DNA from: Phellopilus nigrolimitatus
Lineage: Eukaryota > Basidiomycota > Agaricomycetes > Hymenochaetales > Hymenochaetaceae
Reading direction: 5' to 3'
Length of the DNA stretch: 20,861 nucleotides
Assembly (NCBI GenBank): GCA_021029095.1
Contig: JAJOHG010000423.1
Span: forward strand, 1-20,861
The notes beneath the pieces were generated by a model. The model searched no databases. It had not been told where the DNA came from and saw only the letters and a program-made list of their open reading frames with translations. Made by a program: the position numbers and the translations under genes. Positions 1 to 8,605 of this stretch are shown here, piece after piece; the first letter of the stretch is position 1, and each line of letters opens with the position of its first letter.

Positions 1-399
1 CCAGGAAAGGGGTGAAACATATCGGACAACATGATTCTACATGGAGCAATATACGTTAGAGTGTCAGTGAAAAAAACGCAAAAACGCAAAATGCGAGCAT
101 AACAGAGAAGAACCTCTCTGGTCCAGGCGAGAAAGGTCTTCTTCAGTCAGCACAGGCAACTTATTGATGATCTCTTTCCGTTTCCTGATTTAATGTCAGG
201 GAAGAGAAAACCATCGAGAACAAGATAAAGCTGCACTAACGGATCTGGCACGACCAACCCTACCAATGCAGCTGCGTCCATGTCAGCAATTGAGATTAAG
301 CTAGGGACTCGAGGATGGGCCCCAAAAAGCTATCATGTGACTTTCACGGAGTGGCTGTGCCCCCCCCCCCCCCCCCCCCCCCGTGAGAACTAGCCCATA
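1..399. other. Unassigned left edge with weak minus-strand coding hints
   Basis: No gene is recognised here. On the minus strand an ATG at 281 opens a 44-codon frame. A second minus frame, beginning with residues KRKEIINKLPVLTEEDLSRL and ending at a stop at 64-66, follows a sequence that resembles a branch point plus acceptor (ctgac, then atcag). The two could be exons of a small or truncated gene, but no family is recognised and chance is not excluded. The stretch ends with the poly-C run and the start of the H+-ATPase remnant. Confidence 0.2.
360..382. repeat. 23-nt poly-C homopolymer
   Basis: Twenty-three consecutive C residues lie just before the decayed H+-ATPase fragment. A G/C homopolymer this long is unusual in a fungal genome. 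It could form G-quadruplex DNA on the minus strand, and its exact length is unlikely to be reliable. Confidence 0.95.
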
Positions 400-753
400 A
401 TGGCGCGTGCAGGCTGGCTGGGTCTGGAACACGTCTGGTTCATCCCGCTCGACTGGATCAAGTTCGCGATGAAGGCGACCGTCATAGAGAAGCTGCGCAC
501 ACACAACACCGCCGTGCAGCTCGCGGAGGCGTCGTCGACCGGCGGCGTCCGCTCACGCGCATGTAGTCGCGCGCGGCGTCCATCCACAAGAACCTCGAAC
601 CGCGTGAGCTTCATCCGCCGCGCGGCAAGGTCGGCCTCAGGGGCAACATCCATATCAAGCCCATCGGTCGCTTCAGCTCGATCCAAGCCGCGCAAACCGG
701 CCAGACCTGTCGCACACTGTGGTGGCCTAAGTGCGACGTCGACGACGACGACT
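400..753 (+). pseudogene. Remnant of plasma-membrane H+-ATPase (PMA1-like), C-terminal end only
   Basis: The frame from 400 encodes VWFIPLDWIKFAMKATVIEK, which matches the end of the last transmembrane helix and the start of the cytosolic tail of fungal P-type plasma-membrane proton pumps (P3A ATPases). These export protons and energise nutrient symport. Later pieces of the same tail appear in shifting frames: PLTRM-stop-SRAASIHKNL, then NRVSFIRRAA, then KVGLRGNIHIKPIGRFSSIQ, ending at a stop near 753. Recovering the tail needs at least two frame changes and passing one in-frame stop. The catalytic domains are absent. This is a broken 3' fragment, not a working gene. The recognition is from remembered family sequence; I am confident of the family and of the decay. 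Confidence 0.75.
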
Positions 754-779
754 AGTCCGCCGCACCTGAATGCATCAAC

Positions 780-1125
780 GTGTCCGACTTTGGTAGCAGC
801 GCATCCGTGCACTCACCCGTGCAGTCGGGATACCAGCAGCAAATGGGCGTGGTGACAGGCCAGTTCTCACAGATGGGGCTCGCAGGCGGGCAGAAATCAC
901 ACGCGCTGTACACCAAAAACCCGCTGATAGCTCCGCCTGACCTGCGCGAGCTGTACGCTCCGCCTCCTGAGATCCGCTTGCTGTTGAATCTCACCCATCG
1001 AACCAGCGCTGCACGATCAATGCGGTTCCGACGACGACCTCCGCGCTGCTCAACTTGGGCTTGACCTCATGCCGTACCGCTTGCTCAAGGAAGGTGATAC
1101 TCCGGTCCCACTCGTCACCGACACT
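780..1125 (+). pseudogene. Remnant of COPII coat protein Sec24-like gene, internal fragment
   Basis: One frame encodes GVVTGQFSQMGLAGGQ followed by LYTKNPLIAPPDLRELYAPP and PPEIRL. In fungal Sec24 this precedes the zinc-finger domain. After a frame change the reading continues with NQRCTINAVPTTTSALLN and LMPYRLLKEGDTPVPLVTDT, the next conserved block. Similarity stops at about 1125, exactly where the family's cysteine-rich zinc motif should start. Sec24 selects cargo for ER-to-Golgi COPII vesicles. Only roughly 110 residues of a protein normally near 900-1000 aa remain, with a frameshift and no start, so this is a non-functional fragment. It lies within about 30 bp of the H+-ATPase remnant, although the two genes are not expected to be neighbours. 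Assignment rests on remembered family sequence. Confidence 0.65.
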
Positions 1126-1518
1126 AGCCCCCTACAGTTCGAACCCGCATGTTGCCCGTCTCCAGCGGCTTATGCTTTTCAGGGTCTTCCGGCCTTTTCC
1201 GTTCCCACAGCTGCTGGAATTCTAAAGGTTTCTGGCAACGGCACCATTCGGCAAATATACAACACGTGATTATTTGCTAGTCCTTTCCATGTTTATTTTT
1301 CATCCGTTTCGCAATTTTTGCATGTACAAGTAGGGTCAATACAGTCTCAAATAAAATGCAATCTTTCACTGTCAGCTACATTCAAGTATGGTACAATGAG
1401 CAATCGAGGCACAGTAACTTGCTATTGCGAGATACACTTTTGTTTTGGAGGATTCGGAGGTTCGGGGACATGTCACAGATGTTCCTTTCAGTTCAAATCG
1501 AGCAGGTGTTACCGGATA
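1126..1518. other. Unassigned gap between Sec24 remnant and inverted repeat
   Basis: No supported gene. On the minus strand, 1231 down to 1124 is an open frame rich in charged residues (KPLEFQQLWERKRPEDPEK onward) that ends in a stop. It looks coding-like but is only about 35 codons and no family is recognised. The rest is AT-rich with no convincing reading frame. Confidence 0.3.
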
Positions 1519-1641
1519 ATGTTAGGATGACGTAACAAAAGACGCGCTCTGTCATATATGTCACATCACGTTTTCGTGGCTGCACGGCACGTTGACACTC
1601 AACCGCTCTGACCTAACCTTGACCTTTCCTATCATCGCACC

Positions 1642-4523
1642 ATGTCCCCCTCTGAAACAAACTCGCCAGACGTGGCTGTAGATCCTCAAACTCCTAAAAG
1701 ACCACGTCCGCATCCACCGTTTCAGGACTCACCGTTGACGAAAAACGAGAACAGTTCAAAGATCAACCTTCAACCACAAGATGCAGAAAATCGTTATATA
1801 CGATTTGCAGACGAAATCAGGAACTGGTGTGTCGGGCCTATGCCTGTCTCCGAGTTCTTAGACGCGTTCCTGCCCGATCGGCCTTGGGGCATGCCTTCTT
1901 CCAAGAACGCCTTTAAGGATGTGCCGTCTGCAACGACGGTCGAGAAAGAGGTGTATGAACCCTTGGTGAGCTGCCATGTCGTCCATGATATGACCAGAAA
2001 CTTATTGCATGTACGCCTGATCAGATTGATGCACTCAATTTCGGCAACATGAGAAATTCTCGATGTCCCGGCGTCACGTTTGTGAACACTTCAACTCTCC
2101 CTGAGAACCCGGGCAAGCGTGGATCACTGAAACCAGACATATCTGCATACGAAACCTCTTCCCTCAAAGACTTAAGGAGAGACGATGGAAAAATTCCTGC
2201 ACATTTTGGTTACATGCTGCTTTTTGCAGAAGTCAAGGCAAACTACGATTTTTTCCTGGACCCACCTAAAGGTGCGAATCCCAAAGAACACTCGTTCATA
2301 TTGGATCATATCAGAGACCAAACCATTCGGGATAGAGCTAAAAGGGCTCTTGGACAAAATGTTGCTTACGCAGTTGACATATGTAAGAGACAACATAGGT
2401 CGTTCTGCTTCTCCATCTCGGTGACAGGGTCTCGCATTCGTTTTCTTCGTTGGGATCGCGCAGGCGTAATAGTTTCGCGATCATTCGACTGTTTGAAGGA
2501 GCCGGAGCTATTGTCCGAGTTTGTTTGGCGTTTCGGTCGTGCCACGGACGTGCAGCGAGGCTTCGACACGACGGTCTTTCCTACATCAGAAGCTCAAGAA
2601 GTGCTGTTCAAGAGTGTTGTCACTGCACATGTCAAGAAGGAACTGGAACTTGACGGTGACAAACTAGAGACAGCTGTTTCGCGACACTACCAGGCGGAGC
2701 GGGTGCTAGGAGTGAAGGTTTATGCTGATGAACATACACACCGCGATTTCCTTATTTCTCGACCTATCATCTTGCCTGAATCAATGGCGAGCCGCGGAAC
2801 TCGTGGGTATTGGGCGGTGGACGCCAAAACAGGGAAGATCGCCTTTCTTAAAGATGTCTGGCGCACGGCTGTCTTTGGAATGAACAGGGAAGGCTCTATT
2901 ATTCGGTATCTGAAGGGCAAAAAGGTCAGGAATATTCCAGAGGTCCTTTTCCATGGAGATGTACCAGACAGTGATGTGGGGGATGAGGTGACTGCGGATA
3001 ATGATGTTGAAATGCAGAATATAGCCGAAAAGGACCCAGACAATGCGGATGACAGAAACGATATTCCAGGATCTCCGAATGAAGATGAGGCTAAGGGCGA
3101 GTGGGACGGATGGGAAGGCGATGTTTCGCGTGCGACAGGTGGTAAGTGTGCAAATCCGTGGGTCACTTACCGTGCTAATATGGTAACAAAGCTCAACGTA
3201 CGAGAACCCACGAATACTTAGAAGAGAAATGGGCATGTATTCCTGAAGATCGGGCGATGAAAATCACACCGCACGTTCACTATCGCCTAGCGCTCGAAGA
3301 AGTGGGCTACGGACTGGAAGAGCTCAACGGTACTCAGGAGCTTCTTCTCTGTACCCAAGACGCATATGATGGTAGGTGCTCAGCTTCGTCTCATTCTCAC
3401 TGGATTTTTATTTACTGTCTGGTATAGCTATTCTAGATGCGAAAGACCTCGCTGGCACCTTACATCGCGATATTAGCATGAATAACATCATCCTTGTCAG
3501 ATGCGCGGACGGAAGGAGACGGGGCATTCTTATAGATTGGGAACTATCTTGCAAGACGTCGAATGATGGTAAAGCGCGTGATCATTGGAGATCAGTAAGT
3601 GTAATCTTCTGATATCGTGGGCCAATGGTGATATACCTCTTCTTTCTTAGGGAACGTGGGCGTTCATGTCTGCGGATGCTCTTCGAAGAAGTGAAGACTT
3701 CCGACATTCAATTCAGGACGACCTGGAATCGATTATATATGTTGTTTTTTACGGCGGCCTTCGTTACTTGCCTCATAACGCAACCAAACGGCTGAAAACT
3801 TTTATGGATAACTTTTTCAACCAGAACGAGAAATTCGAGGATGGTACCGTGATCGGCGGATCAGGAAAAGATGCGAACAAGACCAGCAGGTACTACTCTA
3901 GCCGTGTTGTGTTTGAATCCGCATCTCTGCAGAAATGGCTCGACGGCGCTTTCGGCCTACTTTGCGTTAAATCTGAAAAACAGTGGGAAGATACCGAGTC
4001 CCTCGGAAAGCTTTGGTCGGTTTTGCCAGAAAAGGACCTGCCCACTGCTGATAGGGTGGAGCACGAAATTCCCAGGAACACCGTTATAGTGCTGCCCAAT
4101 GATGCGACAGCTATATCCAGTCGAGTAACTTCACTCAAACGAAAGGCGGCGGCGAACGCCCGCGGCCCCGGTAGGGACAAGGAGGACAACAGCAAGAGGA
4201 TGAAGGCGAGTGCTGCAAATGTCAAGCAGCCTGGACGTCGAGCAGGGTCAAGCAAACAGGGCGGCCCTTCGAAGAATGCTACAGTTCAAACCGCTCGAGT
4301 TGCGCTTAGACGTCGCACGCGAAGCGAAACTCAACTTGCGGCTGTTCCGAACGGAAGTCGAGCTATGCTCCCTCCTAGCGAGATTCCGGCTCGGGTTAGG
4401 GCACACTCTATGCGCACGCGTAGCTCAAAAGATTCTCCGAGCGATACGCCTGTCGAGTTGGCGGTTACTTGGGACAAGCCGACACGGAGTAAAGTACCAG
4501 GAGGGTCGAAGAGGCAGCGCTGA
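1642..4523 (+). CDS. FunK1-type fungal protein kinase, copy 1 (5 exons)
   Basis: Exons 1642-1965, 2025-3141, 3192-3371, 3428-3594 and 3651-4523 join in phase with GT-AG introns to give 886 aa. The protein matches the fungal-specific FunK1 kinase family (Pfam Pkinase_fungal), expanded in Agaricomycetes and of unknown substrate. A likely ATP-site lysine is K384 in IAFLKDVW. The catalytic loop is HRDISMNNI with D555 and N560. The metal-binding DFG is replaced by D577-W-E (GILIDWEL), as is usual in this family. GTWAFM (597-602) and QDDLESIIYVVFYGG follow. A very acidic insert lies near residues 425-475. The last 130 residues are basic and low-complexity with NLS-like clusters (KRKAA, SKRMK, SKRQR), which suggests a nuclear location. 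All key catalytic residues are present, so activity is plausible. It converges on copy 2. Downstream, in the same orientation, lies a beta-mannosidase fragment. The start is the first in-frame ATG of an uninterrupted exon. Confidence 0.88.
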
Positions 4524-4716
4524 AGCGGATAGAGGCTGGCACAACACAATGTAACATTGAAAGCAGGTCTCAGATTATTTACGGATGGAAGTATTATATT
4601 GTATAATATAATGTAACGAATGGTCGTAGCCAATAGGGACTCAATAAGTATTCGATACGGGAAAAATAAACCTAATCTCTATCCTCCACAAATATGCTAC
4701 TTTTGACTCCCCACAG

Positions 4717-5203
4717 CTTCTGATCGGCCATCTTATGCTGAGTGGCTTGCTTCACGCCAGTATCTGATAGGCTTGTCTCCGTTCGAACAAATTCACCATC
4801 CTCTACGCACGAAGCGGAGTGACATTCCGAAGACAATCAGCGTCTCCGCGACAGTGCTCGACGCAGACACCGTTCTCGCTCTCGCCTGGTAGGTTTCTCG
4901 GACGAAGCCTTCCTGCCGTCTTTAAATTCACAATAATGTTTTAGGCCGGAGCCGTTCAAATACGTGCACTTCCCGTCCGTCGAGGAGGCTGGTCTGCAGA
5001 TCACGCCGGCGAATGACGGTGAGACACTTGAACTCTCGTGCAAGAAGCCGATAAAAGGCATCGTGCTCGACGTCGACGGCGATGATGTCAAATGGAATGA
5101 TCAGGCGATCGACCTCGTTCCCGGCGACAACCAAATCATCAAAGGGCTTGGACTCAACGGCAGAACCGTCAAGGCGAGATATCTGGGAGACGGGACTGCC
5201 TAA
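4717..5203 (+). pseudogene. 3' fragment of GH2 beta-mannosidase (left arm), with retained intron
   Basis: Exon-like segment 4717-4888, intron 4889-4944 and final exon 4945-5203 match the tail of the intact beta-mannosidase (its exons 20 and 21). The final 79 codons from VHFPSVEEAG to the stop encode the same protein as the intact gene. The preceding segment is diverged (SDIPKTISVSATVLDADTVL versus SDIPKTIIVSARLLDGDTVL). Similarity begins at about 4800. Upstream, an open frame containing DRPSYAEWLASRQYLIG is unrelated to the enzyme and follows an acceptor-like ccccacag at 4709-4716. There is no start codon and no catalytic domain. The retained intron shows a DNA-level duplication, not a retrocopy. 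It could be transcribed as a 3' extension of FunK1, but that is speculation. Confidence 0.85.
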
Positions 5204-5405
5204 GAACAACGTTGCTCCGCTGTTCGAAGCTCCCCTACTCGTCATTGTAAAGCGGCGCGATCTGAAATGATGTAAAGAATTAAGAATATTATGTACATGT
5301 ACGACATCAAACGATCACGGTGCTGCTTGTTGTTTTTGCGCGTCCAGCGATGGAGTAAGTAGAAGGGTGAATAGAAGTAGGGTCGACGAGAAGAAAGGAG
5401 AAGAA
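5204..5405. other. Duplicated 3' flank of beta-mannosidase
   Basis: Reverse-complemented, this stretch resembles 13955-14171 downstream of the intact beta-mannosidase stop. Shared blocks include ttctattcac and actccatcgctggacg. The first part, to 5290, is also present in the right arm, but from 5291 on only the left copy and the native gene share it. No coding capacity is seen. Confidence 0.65.
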
Positions 5406-5994
5406 AACGGGTGATGCTGGTTGCCCCGGATCGCCCATTTTCGAATGCAGATAACGAACATAGTTCGTGAAGTTTGAACGTCTACGCGAATGTATTGGTT
5501 GAAAAGAGATGATACACATCATATACACATTAAGCATCTATGTGGCCTCCGGAAGCAGTAAGGTAAGATGGAGAACTGAATATGGCCGGCGATCAGCAAC
5601 AGAAAACTGTCGAACAAGCTTTACCCTACAGAGATAAGCGCAGGGCGTCAAACAGGATGAATAATTACTTCGTTGAACCACGGTGGGAAAAGGAGACGAC
5701 AGAAGGAACAGCGGCGATAAATAGATTAGAAAAGTGTTCGTTCGAGTCGGGCGGGCCACGTCTGGAAGGAAACTCGGGGTGGAGTGGAAAAGGGGTGGGT
5801 GCTCGAAGGGAGAGAGTGTATACGTCGACGAAGATCAAGATCAGGGATCAAGAGCATAGAAGAGAAGACGCATATGCATATCCTAAAGTAGCGAGCGTGC
5901 ATCCGGTACAACAGCGAGTAACATGGCGTCTATAGTGCAGAGCATATTTTCTGAAAGCGTTCCGTGATGGGCGGCGGCGAAAGAAGTAGACAGG
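5406..5994. other. Intergenic region, probable 3' UTR side of the Rheb gene
   Basis: A plus-strand frame of 117 codons (5582-5935) is open, but its composition is low-complexity and charged, it has no recognisable domain and it lies antisense next to the Rheb stop. I do not regard it as a gene. The stretch probably holds the Rheb 3' UTR and terminator plus the outer end of the duplicated beta-mannosidase flank. Confidence 0.4.
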
Positions 5995-6854
5995 TCACAT
6001 AATGAGGCATCCACGGGTAACAGGCTGTCCTTGATTATGCGGCGCACGCTTCTCAATCTCGAAGAGGACGAGATCGAAAACCTTGCCTGGAACGAAGGAA
6101 GTTAGACTCGGTCGAAGGCAGAGGCCGAAACGCATCTACATACCGACGTTCAAGTTGGTCTTCGCACTAGTCTCGACCCATGCCGCGTCGATAGACTTTG
6201 CAAAAGCCTCCCCCTCCTCAGGAGAGACTTGCCTAGGAATACGCAATGATGAGAAATGAACGACATCGTACGCTATGCAGAGCGCGTGAAGACGCTGAGA
6301 TGTGGCGCTGCCAAAGCAACGAGCGAGAAGCGGCGATAACGCGAGCCTACACACCTTTGTGGCAGATCGGTCTTCGAGCCTACGATGACACATGGAATGG
6401 CCTGGTTACCAGTGAAGGTGACGATTTTGTCATGCACGATTTGAACCATATCAAAAGAATTGCGGGAAGCGACGGAGTACACGAGAACAAATCCGTGGAT
6501 GCCAACTGCATGCTTTTGATTTAAAATAGAGTATTCGTCCTGAGGAAGAGGGAAAGCATGAGAACGTGCCAAATAAGAGCAGACACACGGAGTCGTTACC
6601 TGGCCTGCAGTGTCGATGATGTCGCAGTCGTACTCGACGCCCTTATAAGGAATGCTCTTCGTGAACGTGCTCTCGATTGTTGGATAATAAGAGTCGACGA
6701 AGTGATCCTCGACATATTTAATGACGAGGGACGACTTCCCTGGAGAGCGCGAAGGTGAGCATACAGCGTTACAGAACGTGACAAGTGGTGACTAACCGAC
6801 TGAACGAGAGCCGAGGACAGCGATCTTCCTCTTCCTCAGAATGTCGCCTGTCAT
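5995..6854 (-). CDS. rheb: Rheb-family small GTPase (5 exons, 187 aa)
   Basis: Minus-strand exons 6854-6797, 6739-6600, 6539-6355, 6232-6144 and 6086-5995 join in phase through GT-AG introns. Rheb is a Ras-like GTPase that, when GTP-bound, activates TOR kinase on endomembranes and is inactivated by the TSC complex. The P-loop reads LGSRSVGKSSL (residues 14-24), with the Arg-Ser that distinguishes Rheb from Ras. The effector region is YYPTIESTF, followed by DTAGQDEYSIL, SSVAS-like YSVASRNSF, ETSAK near the end, and a C-terminal CLIM CaaX box predicted to be farnesylated. The body resembles fission-yeast Rhb1 closely (KHAVGIHGFVLVYS). The guanine-specificity motif NKxD reads SKTD (S121), an Asn-to-Ser change. 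A long pyrimidine tract precedes the start on the coding strand. It lies between the arms of the inverted repeat, divergent from the Spo12-like gene. Confidence 0.92.
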
Positions 6855-6875
6855 GGTGAAAGGGATTCAAAAAAT

Positions 6876-6940
6876 AAAGAGGAAAAGGAGGAAGGGAGAA
6901 AAGAGGGAGGGGGAAGAGAGGAGGAGAAGGAGGAGGAGGA
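6876..6940 (-). promoter_or_regulatory. 65-nt pure purine/pyrimidine tract upstream of Rheb
   Basis: The plus strand is uninterrupted A/G from 6876 to 6940, so the coding strand of Rheb has a 65-nt C/T tract ending 21 nt before its ATG. CT-rich blocks near the transcription start are common in filamentous-fungal promoters. A mirror-like polypurine run could also form triplex DNA. The tract is seen directly; its function is inferred. Confidence 0.6.
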
Positions 6941-7764
6941 TGAAAACAAGTGGAGGTTAAGTTTTGAGTAAACCGATGGCGATCGTAGGGTGACACAGCA
7001 CTGCAGCGGCTCCATATCTAGCCCCGGCCCTTCTTCCGATCCTCCAGTGAGTCCACGAGTTCACGAGTTCACGAGTCCACTACATTCTTTATAGCCACTC
7101 GTCCCATGACATCCTTTACCTACAAGAGTTACCTTCCTGAAGCCGTACTTTTATTCCAGACTTTCTTCGCTATTTTTATTGTCCGTTTTCTTGCTCAGAG
7201 TCCTCCACGTAATAATAATTTCTCCGCTAAAATTCTCATGATCGCTGATCGTTATTCGCCTTGAACGGCAGGGACGTCTTTTTTTTTTTCGGGCACGTTC
7301 TCAGGATCGGGCGCAATACCGTATGTATTTTTACTGGCATGCAAACAAAATTCTTCACTTCATCCATCATATTCGGCTAGTAATAGTAGTTTCAATAGGC
7401 CGGATATGTGGCAATCCGAGGAATGAAAAATTTGAAACATCAAGACGAGAACGCCATGGTCCGACAGCAGAACATTTCATTCGTTCATTGCCCTAGAATC
7501 CAAATCTACAAAAGATGAAATGCAATGGTAATGCTAGCCAGTCGTAGCTGTTCCGAATTCGAGCGCTGGGTCGCTTACAAAGAATGTGCTCATTTGTCTC
7601 GCGATTTATTATGTATGCACGACCACGTGACGTTGGGCTGGCACGCGTCGGATTCGGAACGCGGTCAGCAAGTTCAAGTTGACCACTCCTCTGATCAACA
7701 CATCTCTTTTTGTCTCCGTGTTTACGCCCATAACGACTTTCATTCTTACAATTCTGAAGTAACA
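6941..7764. promoter_or_regulatory. Divergent intergenic region between Rheb and the Spo12-like gene
   Basis: No gene is supported in this 0.8-kb stretch; open frames are short or antisense. It should hold the promoters and 5' UTRs of the two divergent genes. Visible features are three tandem copies of the 8-mer (t/c)cacgagt at 7053-7076 and a poly-T run near 7279-7289. Confidence 0.5.
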
Positions 7765-8316
7765 ATGTCGAACGTTTCCACCCCCACCGACTCTCCCGTA
7801 CACGCTGAGCCGCTTCACAACCCCGACCGCGCCGCCCAGGTTGTCGTCCCTCAGGCCCCGCTCGGCAACGCAACCAACGGCAAGGTTGTTAGTCAAATGC
7901 CAGGCATGGGCGCGAAAGCACTTTTGGCGAAGAAGATGGCGAAGGGCAGGTGCGTAGGATTGTTGCTCCGGCCGAAATCTGTGACTGAGTCGATCTGACC
8001 CTCCGCCCCCGCGATGCAGTAACCCTAAGTTCATTTCGCCCACCGACAACATGATGACACCGTGCTCGCAGAAGATCAGCGCGGCGAAGAAGAAGCGCTT
8101 CGACAAGTGAGTGTTGTCTCATCCATTTTGTTTTTCTTCGATTAACGCTTTGTGTTTCATCCTAGGGGCCCAAAGCCCACGCAGCAGCTTTTCCAGTCCA
8201 CACCAGAAGAGAGCAACGAGCTCGGGTCAGGGTCTGGATCTGACGAGGAGCAAAGTGCTGTTACGGAGCAGAAGAAGACGGATGTAGTTATGGATGACCC
8301 AGAGAACCCGTTCTGA
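7765..8316 (+). CDS. Spo12-family mitotic-exit regulator (3 exons, 140 aa)
   Basis: Exons 7765-7949, 8020-8106 and 8166-8316 join in phase with GT-AG introns. Exon 2 encodes the family hallmark SPTDNMMTPCSQKI followed by a lysine-rich helix and FDKGPKPTQQLFQ from the next exon. Spo12 proteins in budding yeast and Wis3 in fission yeast are small nuclear/nucleolar proteins that promote exit from mitosis (the FEAR network) and act in meiosis; phosphorylation of the S/T-P motif regulates them. The N-terminal half is low-complexity, with a conserved-looking GMGAKALLAKKMAKG just before the motif, and the C-terminus is acidic and serine-rich. The start is the first ATG in frame with this block. An endosulfine-type FDSGDY motif is absent, so Igo/ENSA is unlikely. 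Family assignment is from the motif only. Confidence 0.72.
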
Positions 8317-8605
8317 ACGTCCCGGTGTCACTCCAGATACCTTCATCTTCTTGCCATCGCTATTGCCCCGACGAGTCTTGTTTTGATATCGTGTACTCCA
8401 TATCGTTGTCGCTTGAATCGCTGCTTTTTGTATCAATCGCTGTCTCTTTCGTTCTCCGTCGTTGCTAGTCAACATGATTGCCAGTTTTTTATGCATGCAC
8501 GTGATTGAACATCGTCCTTCGCCTGCCAAAATAGTGTCAATTTGTAGATATTTACATGTCTACCAAAAACGGAAATTTTACGGCTCATGAGTAAAAAGAA
8601 AAGTT
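8317..8605. other. Spo12-like 3' UTR/intergenic DNA
   Basis: No gene is seen. The first part is T-rich in the manner of a fungal 3' UTR. The end borders the foldback element. Confidence 0.4.

Larger units (their letters stand above)
1519..5290 (+). repeat. Left arm of a 3.77-kb inverted repeat (FunK1 plus beta-mannosidase tail)
   Basis: This segment is the reverse complement of 9154-12925. Every landmark I checked (start codons, stop codons, splice sites, beta-mannosidase stop) obeys left + right = 14444, so no net insertion or deletion separates the copies. Outer similarity fades around 1519-1536. At the inner edge it ends at 5290, where the left copy continues into beta-mannosidase 3'-flank sequence and the right copy does not. 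The arm holds about 110-120 bp upstream of FunK1, the whole kinase gene and the beta-mannosidase fragment. Because the left copy retains more native beta-mannosidase flank, it is more likely the older copy (inference). Confidence 0.92.

Noticed and set aside
2720..3236. Antisense open frames of about 150 codons within FunK1 exon 2 (and their mirrors at 11208-11706)
   Set aside because: Shadows of the kinase coding strand, with no independent motifs; their openness follows from codon bias of the sense gene.
5582..5935. 117-codon plus-strand open frame between the beta-mannosidase fragment and Rheb
   Set aside because: Charged low-complexity composition, no motif, no intron signals, and it lies where the Rheb 3' UTR is expected.
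7525..7998. 157-codon plus-strand open frame beginning 240 nt before the Spo12-like start
   Set aside because: It reads through the first intron of the Spo12-like gene and its N-terminal extension has no protein character; the ATG at 7765 and the spliced model fit better.
7765..8316. Endosulfine/Igo1 identity for the small gene
   Set aside because: The FDSGDY phosphorylation motif is absent, while the SPTDNMMTPC block fits the Spo12 family.
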